This document shows positions 21,580-30,231 of a stretch of 64,000 nt of DNA, one piece after another. The position numbers and the translations under genes are program-made. Source of the stretch: Nitrosospira multiformis (GTDB lineage: Bacteria; Pseudomonadota; Gammaproteobacteria; Burkholderiales; Nitrosomonadaceae); assembly GCF_900103165.1 (NCBI RefSeq), contig NZ_FNKY01000001.1, positions 248,001 through 312,000 on the forward strand, in the 5' to 3' direction. Position 1 is the first letter of the stretch. Each line of letters opens with the position of its first letter. The notes under the pieces were generated by a model. That model was not told the DNA's origin. It made no database searches and worked only from the letters and a program-made list of their open reading frames with translations.

Positions 21580-22521
21580 ATGAGAATCATGTATCCCTCG
21601 CTTTTATCGGCAGCGCTGATCGCGGGCCTGAGTTTGTCGTCGCTGGCGCAAGCAAACACAATCAATGTATTGTGGTACACCTATGCCGATCCTGCCTCGG
21701 AATACCGGCAGAAATTTTCGCAATTGGCCAGTGTCGTGCATACGCTTCCTCAAAGTGATGGTTCAAGCTGGAATCTGACATACTGGGATGCCACCAGCGC
21801 GGCACCCGATTTTTCCGCCTATAACGTACTGGTAGTCGAAAGCGGGGAGTCCTTCCGGACCGGAGCGACGCCGGGCGGGCCGCTGGCAATACCCAATTAC
21901 AGCGGCATCCTGGATAATAAAGTGGCAATAGAAGCTGCCCGGGGTGATCGAACCTTCATCACTGGCGCTGATTCCGACTTTCATGCACTGCGTGGCGATA
22001 CCGGCAATATTCCTGATGACCCGAGTGCTCCCGACGGCGGCGGAAAATGCGCACCCGCGTTAACCGCATCCAGTTGTTGGGATGGTGCTACCGGGCATTC
22101 GGTGAATGCGATCAACTGGGCGGGAAGCGGTAATGGCCTTGGAATTGTCTCATTCCTGGATGGCGAGCATCCAGGCTCTTTTTGGTGGACAAATGCAAAC
22201 TCCTTCCTGCGTGATGAACTTGCCGGACATGTAGATTATGCTGGTTCGGATCAAAATCCGGTCATTAATTCCTTACAGGCCGGTTATCCCTTCAATTCCG
22301 GACTGACTTCCCAGGGACTTTCGGATTGGGATAATTCATTTCACGCGACTTTTCTGCCAATCGATGGCTACACACAAATTGTCGACTCGAGCCTAAGGCC
22401 GGGTTCCGCGGTTGCTATTGCCACCTCCGTTGTCCCGGAATCCGAAACCTACGCCATGATGCTGGCGGGCCTTGCCCTGATAGGAACGATAACCCGTCGC
22501 AGAAAACTATCTGGCGCCTGA
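21580..22521 (+). CDS. PEP-CTERM sorting-domain protein
   Basis: Secreted protein predicted to be processed by exosortase A. Residues 1-28 are a signal peptide (MRIMYPSLLSAALIAGLSLS, cleavage after ...AQA). The C-terminus is a PEP-CTERM tripartite signal: VPES in place of VPEP (about 285-288), a hydrophobic helix YAMMLAGLALIGTI, then the basic RRRK. The ATG at 21580 is chosen because GGAGG lies seven bases upstream. The ~250-residue middle has no motif I can name; Gly/Asp/Ser-rich patches such as DDPSAPDGGGK suggest a beta-rich extracellular domain. No exosortase gene lies in the window. Confidence 0.9.
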   Translation: MRIMYPSLLSAALIAGLSLSSLAQANTINVLWYTYADPASEYRQKFSQLASVVHTLPQSDGSSWNLTYWDATSAAPDFSAYNVLVVESGESFRTGATPGGPLAIPNYSGILDNKVAIEAARGDRTFITGADSDFHALRGDTGNIPDDPSAPDGGGKCAPALTASSCWDGATGHSVNAINWAGSGNGLGIVSFLDGEHPGSFWWTNANSFLRDELAGHVDYAGSDQNPVINSLQAGYPFNSGLTSQGLSDWDNSFHATFLPIDGYTQIVDSSLRPGSAVAIATSVVPESETYAMMLAGLALIGTITRRRKLSGA

Positions 22522-22543
22522 CCCGCCCCGCTGACTCGTATCG

Positions 22544-23014
22544 TTACTCCTCTTTATCCGGCGCCCTGTAGAACTCGACAAAGAAACGAACGGAGCCCAA
22601 AGGCTCCACATTATGCAGTACCTCCGGCACAACAATTCCAATCTTATCCTGAGTGAGCTCCATTTCCACCCCAAAGGCCGGTACACGGTAACGTAACTTG
22701 CCTTCCATCACATTTATTTTTGCCCATACACCGGCTTTTGTCGAGTGATCCTTCCTTAATGCGGCCGGGACCGATTCTTCGGTAAATTCGGGGGTACGTT
22801 TGTAAGCAATAAAATCGTTCGGCAGTTCGAATTTTTCGCACCGAACGCAGCTGAGAATCTGCCCCAACATGCTATTGCGGCCTTGCTCATCGGCTACCCA
22901 GGGACGATTGATAAATGGCGGGTTATGCCGCACATGCTGCGGATGGCCGCAACTCAGAATGGCGATTGGATCGCCTTCACCATCAACGTCAAATCCTGTA
23001 ATCGCTCGTTCCAT
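22544..23014 (-). CDS. DUF3565-DUF1971 fusion protein
   Basis: Two small domains joined. Residues 1-65 match DUF3565 (MERAITGFD, then SCGHPQHVRHNPPFINRPW and a CVRCEKFELP zinc-ribbon-like pair). Residues about 68-156 match DUF1971, a small cupin-like domain also found attached to TehB (YKRTPEFTEESVPAAL, then VEPLGSVRFFVEFYR). DUF1971 proteins are linked to tellurite or oxidative-stress contexts, but the function is not established. The start at 23014 is chosen because the DUF3565 family begins MxRAI. It is a lone gene between the EPS units. Confidence 0.82.
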   Translation of the reverse strand: MERAITGFDVDGEGDPIAILSCGHPQHVRHNPPFINRPWVADEQGRNSMLGQILSCVRCEKFELPNDFIAYKRTPEFTEESVPAALRKDHSTKAGVWAKINVMEGKLRYRVPAFGVEMELTQDKIGIVVPEVLHNVEPLGSVRFFVEFYRAPDKEE

Positions 23015-23067
23015 AGGTAGAATAGTAGATCGTTGAAGAAATCCATTGTGAGGTATAGATGGCTGAA

Positions 23068-24114
23068 TTAAACCGTATCGATGGGCTTGAGCATATTTTG
23101 AGCCATGCGAAGCATGAAGCGCGCTGCCCCCCGATCCCATGGCGTAAATCGCGGCAACTGATATAAGTCGCTACCCGCTCTGGCTGCACCATGAGCCGTG
23201 GAAACCGCCGCGTCAAAACCAATTTCCCTGACCATTTTTGCATGATCCACCATATAGTCCCGTCCCGGCTTCCCGTTCGGGTATGCAAAAAGCCGTACGG
23301 GAGCATGAATTATACTCTCCAGTATGTCCTTGCCATTAGCGATTTCCGCATAAGCAGCCGCATTGTTTTCCATGCGCGCCAGGATAGGGTGATTGACGGT
23401 ATGTCCGCCAATCTCCATTCCCGCGTTATGCAGGAGCCTGACCTGATCGGAAGTCATCATGAGATTTCTGGAGGGAATGACGGGGATAAGGGCGCACATC
23501 TCCTCTACCCGCAATCGCCTTGATTCAAGCGGCAAATACTTGAGTGCATCCAGCACGTTATTGATGGCTCGCCGGCGTTGCGGGAGCATTCCGATCTCGA
23601 GTTGTCCCAAACCTATTTGGGTGAGGTCGAGTGCATCCCCGGGAGCGCGGCGGATTAATTCAATTACCGTGTCGTTCCACATCCGCCCACCGTCAAGAAA
23701 ACCGGTCGACACAAAGAATGTGGCAGGAATACCGTGTTTTTGCAGGATGGGCAGGGCGATTTCCGCATTATCCGCATACCCGTCGTCGAAAGTGATACAA
23801 GCTGCGCGCGGCGGCAGTTTCCCCTGACGGAGGCCTCGCACCGCATCAAGAAGGGGTATTATTTTGAAGCAGTTTGCAAGCTGCCCCATCTGATGGTCGA
23901 AATTTTCCGCGTGGCTCTCTCCCGGAAACAGTGCATCGGGTTGAGGCAGTACCCGGTGATAGATAAGTATTGTCAACCGGCCGCGCGATCCGCCGGGAGA
24001 ACACAGGTTCAGGAGTGCTCGGCTCGGCAACAAAGTCCAGGACGGCATGGGTTTACCCGGCATTTCCACGTAACCGGATTCACGCGGCGGCATGCGCACT
24101 ATCCAGACGCGCAA
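23068..24114 (-). CDS. Polysaccharide deacetylase (NodB/CE4 family)
   Basis: Removes N- or O-acetyl groups from sugars. It has the CE4 motif 1 TFDDGYADN (the metal Asp is the second D) and motif 2 as HTVNHPILA (HxxxH variant), and ends near GFDAAVSTAHGAA. No clear signal peptide, so it may be cytoplasmic-face or anchored otherwise. At 348 residues it lacks the extra C-terminal domain of the longer XrtA-type deacetylases. It is 44 bases downstream of the O-ligase gene on the same strand, so likely co-transcribed. Confidence 0.88.
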   Translation of the reverse strand: MRVWIVRMPPRESGYVEMPGKPMPSWTLLPSRALLNLCSPGGSRGRLTILIYHRVLPQPDALFPGESHAENFDHQMGQLANCFKIIPLLDAVRGLRQGKLPPRAACITFDDGYADNAEIALPILQKHGIPATFFVSTGFLDGGRMWNDTVIELIRRAPGDALDLTQIGLGQLEIGMLPQRRRAINNVLDALKYLPLESRRLRVEEMCALIPVIPSRNLMMTSDQVRLLHNAGMEIGGHTVNHPILARMENNAAAYAEIANGKDILESIIHAPVRLFAYPNGKPGRDYMVDHAKMVREIGFDAAVSTAHGAARAGSDLYQLPRFTPWDRGAARFMLRMAQNMLKPIDTV

Positions 24115-24157
24115 CTGTCAGGCATGCCATGAAATAACCCAATTCGATATGCATACG

Positions 24158-25501
24158 CTAGCCCGAGTCCCTGGCAATTCGCTGCGATTGTGATGGGCTC
24201 AAGTTTCCAAATTGAGGTTGAGCGCCTTTGCCTTTTTCAATAATGACTGACGAGGCTTTTTCTTTAAGCTCCTTTTCTACCAGCATGCGCGTTGCTACCA
24301 TGGCCGCCATTAAATAATAGGGCACATCGAAATAAAGCAGACTGAGGAATGCCCCACCTGTGGCAAAACCGATCAAGCATACCTGGATCAGGGTTGCCAA
24401 GCTGTAAGCCCACTTATATTCTTCGAGGTTTTTCGTATTGCGAACAATCCATGTGCCTGTTCTCCAAGTCAGGAAGCCAAGTAAAAGATATAAACCCAGG
24501 CCAACAAAACCATGTTCACCCAACGCTTGAAAATAGATGCTGTGAGCAGCACGCGGCAAATCCAAAACATTAGGGGCATAGAGACTAAAAAGTTCGCGCG
24601 TAGCGACCTCGAAGCCACCACCTACGAATGGCCGGTCCTTAGCCAAATTGAAGGCCATCCACCAAGCGTTGAAGCGTCCCTGGACCGAGCCATCTTCCTC
24701 GTAGTTATTAATAGTATCCATTCTTTCAGTCCACTGCTCAGGCATGAAAGCTAACAACGGCGGAACGACCATCATCATTAGGAACCCGAGGGAGAATTTT
24801 TGCCGGCTTTTGAGCCAAAGGAATGCTCCCATGGCTGCTAGCGCCAGCAAGGCACCACGTGAATAGCTTCCGAGGGCAGCGATTGCGCAAAGTACTATGG
24901 CTACCGTCAAACCGTGGCGAACCCAGCTGCTCCGGAAAATCATTTGCAGATAATGCATCAAGGGAATGGTCATGACAAGCGCAAGGGCTATCTCATTGTT
25001 TCCCTCAATGAAAGTACCCTCAGGCCCCCACACTCTATCCACCCCTCCGCCAATTATTGTAAAGACGCCTCCCTTAACGCCGTAATAGCCAAGCGAAATG
25101 ACCACTATCAACACAAGAAGCTGTATATGTTGTTTCGTCTTTATGAGCATCAGGGTGACAAACGTCATGAGCATGATTTTCATCACCTTGTTCCATTGGC
25201 CGTACACCAGATCTGGATAAATGGCAAAGATCGTGGTTACATTCATCCAGAACACGAAAGCAATGAAGACCCAGATGGCCGGTATGAGGGGCAGTTTTTT
25301 GGATTCCCTCGTAAAAACGAGGCTTACCATAGTTACACCTGCGATAATCGCCGCAAAGGGGAACGAGGTGGCGAATCCCCATGCTTGCGTATGAGGGTTC
25401 ATGACGCTGATCCACACCCACATCAATACGCCAATGTATGGCCTCTTGAAGATATAAGGCAGGGAACCGAAAACAATCAGAACAACAAGAATGTCTCTCA
25501 T
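24158..25501 (-). CDS. Exosortase A-associated O-antigen ligase/polymerase-like membrane protein
   Basis: Integral membrane protein of the Wzy_C/WaaL superfamily, matching the family named 'putative O-glycosylation ligase, exosortase A-associated'. About 11 hydrophobic segments and the large periplasmic loop with the conserved GRFNAWWMAFNLAKDRPFVGG (about 265-285). The start MRDILVVLIVFGSLPYI is typical of the family. It would join or polymerise lipid-linked saccharide outside the inner membrane, possibly onto PEP-CTERM proteins. The tail from about 420 is polar. Confidence 0.88.
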   Translation of the reverse strand: MRDILVVLIVFGSLPYIFKRPYIGVLMWVWISVMNPHTQAWGFATSFPFAAIIAGVTMVSLVFTRESKKLPLIPAIWVFIAFVFWMNVTTIFAIYPDLVYGQWNKVMKIMLMTFVTLMLIKTKQHIQLLVLIVVISLGYYGVKGGVFTIIGGGVDRVWGPEGTFIEGNNEIALALVMTIPLMHYLQMIFRSSWVRHGLTVAIVLCAIAALGSYSRGALLALAAMGAFLWLKSRQKFSLGFLMMMVVPPLLAFMPEQWTERMDTINNYEEDGSVQGRFNAWWMAFNLAKDRPFVGGGFEVATRELFSLYAPNVLDLPRAAHSIYFQALGEHGFVGLGLYLLLGFLTWRTGTWIVRNTKNLEEYKWAYSLATLIQVCLIGFATGGAFLSLLYFDVPYYLMAAMVATRMLVEKELKEKASSVIIEKGKGAQPQFGNLSPSQSQRIARDSG

Positions 25502-25754
25502 GGATAATCTAGCTGGTGGAATATATCACTATGCCGTTTGGAATTTAACGGCAGTAGAATTTTACGGTCGACTGATGAATGATTCTTTGCAAGGCATCAT
25601 GATTTTCCCCGATCCGGACAAACAAAGGACTTGGGATCCTCGCTGTATTCGATATAGCTTTCAATGACGCTTCGCTCAATTGCACCAGCGAATACGTCCC
25701 GCGTAGCCCTGTTCGCCAAGTCGAGGAAGAAAACATATTATCTACATGCTGGCT

Positions 25755-27029
25755 TCATCGATCAAGTCGATATTGGAGCAATAGTGCATCAACAAAGTAC
25801 TTGGTTGCCCAGTTCGGGTAGCCCGCCCGCATATATCCACCAAACAACGGGAATGAGCCAGGAATTGCGCCATTGAGCGCAGCGTTCGGCGATGCCGTCT
25901 CCTGCAGTGCTTTCAAAGCATCCACTAATGTATTCGCCGCTTTACTGTACTTGCTCTCACCGGTTAATTCACTAAGACGGTAGCAAACGATTGCTATCTG
26001 GGCATTACCGGTGAGGCACGACGATAATGCTCCTGGCTCCCAATCCGCATAGTAGCGTCCCGCCAGCAATCCATGCCGGTCGACGCGAGCAACCAGCGGG
26101 TCGACGCCTATCCTTGCAGCAGCCACGAAGTCCGGACGTTGGGCTAACACCCCAACTTCCAGCACGCCCTGCAGCGTATAGCCTATTGTGTGGGTGAGCG
26201 GTGCAGCTGACTGCGTCAGACAGTTGTGCGCAAACCAGCCGTTGGATCGCTGCTGGCGCAATGCCGCCTCGATCACCTTGATCGCGGCGTCCTGGTAAAG
26301 ACGCTCTCCCACGATTTCTCCGAACCGATACATCGACCAGGCACACAAACAAGTATATGTCTTAATCTCGCCAGCGCTGACATAAGCGCCGTTGGTGCGA
26401 AAATAATTATTCTCGTCCAAGTCTCCTACGAGGAAATCGGCAGCGCGCCGCCCCGCTTCCAGGAACTCTCCAGCACCCGTCGCACGAAATGCGGAACACC
26501 AGCCATCGAGCACCATACCGGTATTGAACGTCGCGGCGGTCTGCTGAGCCGGGGGACAAACCGGCCCGCCCTGAACTGCCCCCGATGGCATTTGAATTGC
26601 GATCTCCCAGCGGGCCATCGTCAACGCCGCATCCCGCGCGACGAGGTCATCGAAACATTCGGCATACGCGAGTAACGAGGTAATGATGTAGCCTGTCGTT
26701 TCGGGATAGGACGGCATCCATGCAGCCAACTCGCCGCGGCATGGAAAGTAGCCGAGAGACACTCCTCCGTCCCGCGCTGCCTGCTGCGCGTGCAATAACC
26801 ATTTTATCGCCGTACGAGTTCGCAGCGCTGTTTCACCTTGCTCCGGGCATGTCGTCAGCGTCAGGTAGCGCCAATAGTCCCGCAGCACGTGCTGCCGGAA
26901 CACTCGATTGTCCGGTTGGAGCAGCCGCGCAATCTCCCCCGCCACAACGCTGGCATCCCAATACTTTTGACGCAATCCCGCGCCGGAATATTTGTCGCGC
27001 GCAATGCGCGCAATTGAAGTAAATTTCAC
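25755..27029 (-). CDS. Putative (alpha/alpha)6-toroid (six-hairpin glycosidase-like) protein
   Basis: I cannot name the family with certainty. The 424-residue sequence is a succession of paired helices with Trp/Tyr/Gly-rich loops (SYPETTGYIITSLLAYAECF, FNTGMVLDGWCSAFRATG, AHTIGYT-like HTIGYTLQGV), the style of GH88/GH105, glucuronyl epimerase C-terminal or lanthionine-cyclase toroids. No signal peptide. Between EPS genes, a role in trimming or epimerising the polysaccharide is plausible but unproven. It ends LLLQYRLDR. A 253-base gap separates it from the ligase gene. Confidence 0.55.
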   Translation of the reverse strand: MKFTSIARIARDKYSGAGLRQKYWDASVVAGEIARLLQPDNRVFRQHVLRDYWRYLTLTTCPEQGETALRTRTAIKWLLHAQQAARDGGVSLGYFPCRGELAAWMPSYPETTGYIITSLLAYAECFDDLVARDAALTMARWEIAIQMPSGAVQGGPVCPPAQQTAATFNTGMVLDGWCSAFRATGAGEFLEAGRRAADFLVGDLDENNYFRTNGAYVSAGEIKTYTCLCAWSMYRFGEIVGERLYQDAAIKVIEAALRQQRSNGWFAHNCLTQSAAPLTHTIGYTLQGVLEVGVLAQRPDFVAAARIGVDPLVARVDRHGLLAGRYYADWEPGALSSCLTGNAQIAIVCYRLSELTGESKYSKAANTLVDALKALQETASPNAALNGAIPGSFPLFGGYMRAGYPNWATKYFVDALLLQYRLDR

Positions 27030-27251
27030 CCTGTCTTTCCCATTTCTAGGTGTCTAGATAAAATCATAGCACGGCTTCTTCGCAATGCGCCCCGTACTTT
27101 AGTCGCATTGACACTATACCGCTCGCGTTGTACTGTGAACTGGTTTGGTGTTCTTATATTTCATATTCTGCAATCCGGTCAATTCCTAAAAAATTTCAGA
27201 TCCCCCAACCTAAAAGAATCCTGATCGGTTCTTTCCGGTTTTCAAAGCGAA

Positions 27252-28226
27252 ATGACTGGAACATTCGTGGTAGAACCAGGCACAACATTACTAGCCAGCG
27301 AGCTCGCGGCCTTGAATCCAAGGAATCCGTTTTATACGCTCCAATATGCTGACTTTCGCAATGGGCAAGGATTTACGCCATGGATCCTGATCGGCGATAA
27401 CGCCCACTCAAAAGTATGCTGTCCTGCCTTCATGAAAACCGGGCGGCTGAGATGCTCACTGGAGATACCCTCCGTGCCCGATGTTTCGGTAAATGAACCC
27501 TTCTGGCAAGCGTTAATGGACTTCTGTCACCAGAACGGCATCTCCGATCTCTCGGTAAACAGTTTTTGCTCACCAGGTGGTGGGATTCCACAATTGAATT
27601 ATGAAAAAAGCCGCAAGCCTCGATGGGAATATGTACTGGATCTGAAGCATCCCGATACCTTGACGAAAATGCGTAAAGGGCATTCTTATAGTGTCAAACG
27701 CGCACGAAAGATCGGGATAGAAATGCGGCGAACGCGTGATCTTGAGGCTGTTGAGGCCCACGCCCGATTGATCGGCGTTTCCATGCAGCGGAGAAAAGAT
27801 CGGGGGGAGAACGTGACAACGTCAGTAGAGACAAATAACCTGCTACGATTGATCGAATCAGGCGCAGGAGAGATTTTTCAAGCCGTTCTGGCAGGGCAGG
27901 TTATTTCTTCCAATGTCATACTGATAGCAGAAAAGGCCGGTTACAATCATACTCAGGGTACCAATCCGGAAGGGATGGGTTATGGGGCCGCCCATTTTCT
28001 CATTCATGAAATCGCCTGTGCGCTTCGCGATGAAGGAAAAGAAGTATTCAACCTGGGGGGAACCGATGATCCCGATCCAGAATCCGGTTTGAGGAAATTC
28101 AAGACCGGCTTTGGACCAGTGGCCGAAATCGAGCTCGAGTCAGCAACATTTGAACCCGGGAATTTGGGCGCCTCTCTTCTACGGCGAGTCATGTCCGGCG
28201 GACTGCGAGGACGCAAATTTGATTAA
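27252..28226 (+). CDS. GNAT/FemAB-like acyltransferase 1
   Basis: A 324-residue protein with a tandem GNAT-like (BioF2/Acetyltransf_6, FemAB-related) fold. The late signature VFNLGGTDDPDPESGLRKFK (about 270-289) is the conserved NLGG...GL..FK segment of this group, and MRKGHSYSVKRARKIGIEMR lies where FemAB proteins place their Lys/Arg-rich helix. Relatives transfer acyl or aminoacyl groups to surface polymers; one subfamily is named 'FemAB family XrtA/PEP-CTERM-associated'. It is first of three transferase-like genes in a row, overlapping the second. Confidence 0.72.
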   Translation: MTGTFVVEPGTTLLASELAALNPRNPFYTLQYADFRNGQGFTPWILIGDNAHSKVCCPAFMKTGRLRCSLEIPSVPDVSVNEPFWQALMDFCHQNGISDLSVNSFCSPGGGIPQLNYEKSRKPRWEYVLDLKHPDTLTKMRKGHSYSVKRARKIGIEMRRTRDLEAVEAHARLIGVSMQRRKDRGENVTTSVETNNLLRLIESGAGEIFQAVLAGQVISSNVILIAEKAGYNHTQGTNPEGMGYGAAHFLIHEIACALRDEGKEVFNLGGTDDPDPESGLRKFKTGFGPVAEIELESATFEPGNLGASLLRRVMSGGLRGRKFD

Positions 28227-29370
28227 GCCTGTATTAAAGACGGCTCTCGCGGTCTTGCCGGATAAGCTGAGGCGCAAGGTCGAAATTACGGGGGCAAGTT
28301 TAAGTAATACACTGGAAAATTGGTGGCTCCCAGGGTATCGGGTAGAGGGTGAATTGGGCGGCGATGGTGGCCGGGCAACCTTGCTCTATTTCGGAGATTT
28401 GCCGCAATACAACCAGTGGAGCCACCATTTTTTTACCGAGCGAACCGATGCGTCATACGTTGGAAAATTCCGCTGGATCGACGCAGTTCGCAGGAAGAAC
28501 AATATACCCGATTACGATCTGGCGCTATTTCCGGTAAACCCTTTAACTGAGCCCATCTCTGTCAAAATGGGATGGCACATCATTCCACTATATGTCAGTT
28601 GTGTTCTCGATTTAACGGATACTACCGAAAACTTAATTCGTAGCCAGACTTTCAAACAACAGGTAAAAGCAATTCGAGCGAAAAATTACCAAATCCGGGA
28701 ATTATCCGCCGATTCAGACTTGGAAGACTTCTACCATAAAATGTTACTTCCAACGATAAAGGAAAGACATGGCGAGGTAGCCTTTACCTCTGGACTGGAG
28801 TCGCTGAAGAGCCTGTTGCAGGAGGGACGCTTTTTCGGTTTATATCGAGATACAGAATGGATCGCAGGCCGTATAGTATGCCCGGAGGGACTCGACGAAC
28901 TGCGTCTCGCTGTCGTCGGGTGGAAGAACGGGGATGAAAAGCTATTGAGAGAGGGTGTGGTCACAGCCATATTGGTTAAGACCATCGACTGGGCGAGAAG
29001 CGCGGGATTTAAAAGGATCAACCTTGGATCAAGCATCCCATTTATCAATGATGGACCACTCAATGCCAAGCTTCGATGGAAAGCTAAGATTAGCATGCCT
29101 CAGACTCAGTCTGTTTCAGAAGAACTCCAAGGTGTAGGGGGATTTGTTGGCGCAGACTTCAAAATTGCTTCCAATGCCGGTCGTGCAATATTACGGAAAG
29201 CGCCGCTTCTGGAGAAACATGGCCGGACTCTCAGGGTTATTGGGTGGGAATCAAGTATCAAACCTGAATTCCGCCACCAGTTCGATTTAGGCATGGAATG
29301 GGTCGATCTCGCGGCTGCCCGGAACCGGAATGGTGCGTATAACTCTGATTCGCGAAAAGAAACGCAATAA
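28219..29370 (+). CDS. GNAT/FemAB-like acyltransferase 2
   Basis: A second FemAB/GNAT-like protein. I place the start at the TTG at 28219 (MIKPVLKTALAVLPDKLRRK), giving an 8-base overlap with the preceding gene and 383 residues. A longer frame to 28111 would overlap by over 100 bases. Late motif INLGSSIPFINDGPLNAKLRW parallels NLGG...FK of gene 1 (residues about 274-294). No membrane segment. The overlap suggests coupled translation and possibly a complex with gene 1. Substrate unknown. Confidence 0.65.
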   Translation: MIKPVLKTALAVLPDKLRRKVEITGASLSNTLENWWLPGYRVEGELGGDGGRATLLYFGDLPQYNQWSHHFFTERTDASYVGKFRWIDAVRRKNNIPDYDLALFPVNPLTEPISVKMGWHIIPLYVSCVLDLTDTTENLIRSQTFKQQVKAIRAKNYQIRELSADSDLEDFYHKMLLPTIKERHGEVAFTSGLESLKSLLQEGRFFGLYRDTEWIAGRIVCPEGLDELRLAVVGWKNGDEKLLREGVVTAILVKTIDWARSAGFKRINLGSSIPFINDGPLNAKLRWKAKISMPQTQSVSEELQGVGGFVGADFKIASNAGRAILRKAPLLEKHGRTLRVIGWESSIKPEFRHQFDLGMEWVDLAAARNRNGAYNSDSRKETQ

Positions 29371-29431
29371 TTTGAGTAGTGGTATGCGACGATCGACTTT
29401 GTACACGGGATTAATTTTCATTAGATAGCCC

Positions 29432-30073
29432 ATGCCACCCATGGAGAAACCTCGAACAACGGCTATTGCATTCGCCAAGGCTAATCTAAAGCGCCTGCTC
29501 CCGTTCGATCGAATTTCAATGAGTTCCCTTATTGATCTCAACAGGCTGGTTTTGTTTGGCTGCACCCCTGAGGAAATACCGTCCTTCAAATTTCGTACAG
29601 ATCTAGATACAAGGAAGATGGCAGCAGAGGATTTATCGGCACTTGCGTATGGCAGCGGAAGATTTGCGGATCAAGCGAGGCTGTATCACGTGAAACGGGG
29701 AATTGATACTGCCTACGGCGCTTATTTAAATGAAGAACTGGTTCATATGAGCTGGGTGTACACCGCCGCCGAATACGCGAAGGAACCTTTTCCGCGGTTG
29801 GTTCTTGAGGAGGGTGAAGTGGAAATTGTTAATTGTTTTACATTGGATAAATGCCGTGGCCTGGGAATTTATCCTTACATGATCCAGTTTCTGTCAAATC
29901 TTCAGTTCCAGAATGGGGTTAAACGCGTTTACATGATGGCCAACTGCAAAAACGAAGCTTCTCAACGCGGAATCATTAAAGCCGGCCTAAAAGTATTGGG
30001 CCGGGTCACCTACATACGCATTCCTGCATCATCGAGCAGGAGTATTTATTATCGCCGTTATCAGGAAACATGA
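29432..30073 (+). CDS. GNAT-family N-acetyltransferase-like protein
   Basis: At 213 residues. The GNAT core is visible as EVEIVNCFTLDKCRGLGIYP (about 130-149), with beta4, then an acetyl-CoA loop RGLGIYPYMI that departs from the canonical R/Q-x-x-G-x-G/A, followed by KRVYMMANCKNEASQRGIIKAG in motif B position. It is third in the transferase run. It could acylate an amino sugar of the repeat unit. It is 61 bases after transferase 2. Confidence 0.65.
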   Translation: MPPMEKPRTTAIAFAKANLKRLLPFDRISMSSLIDLNRLVLFGCTPEEIPSFKFRTDLDTRKMAAEDLSALAYGSGRFADQARLYHVKRGIDTAYGAYLNEELVHMSWVYTAAEYAKEPFPRLVLEEGEVEIVNCFTLDKCRGLGIYPYMIQFLSNLQFQNGVKRVYMMANCKNEASQRGIIKAGLKVLGRVTYIRIPASSSRSIYYRRYQET

Positions 30074-30231
30074 GCTAAATTCCACAACGCATGACCTGGA
30101 AACACCGTTGCACTCTGCCGTGGTATTTCTAATTGGGGAATCGAGAATCACTTCCTGCTCTCGGCAGAAGCAAAATAAGTTCATCACCGCTCTACCAATT
30201 TACCAAGATCTGACCCCTGAAACACCTATCT

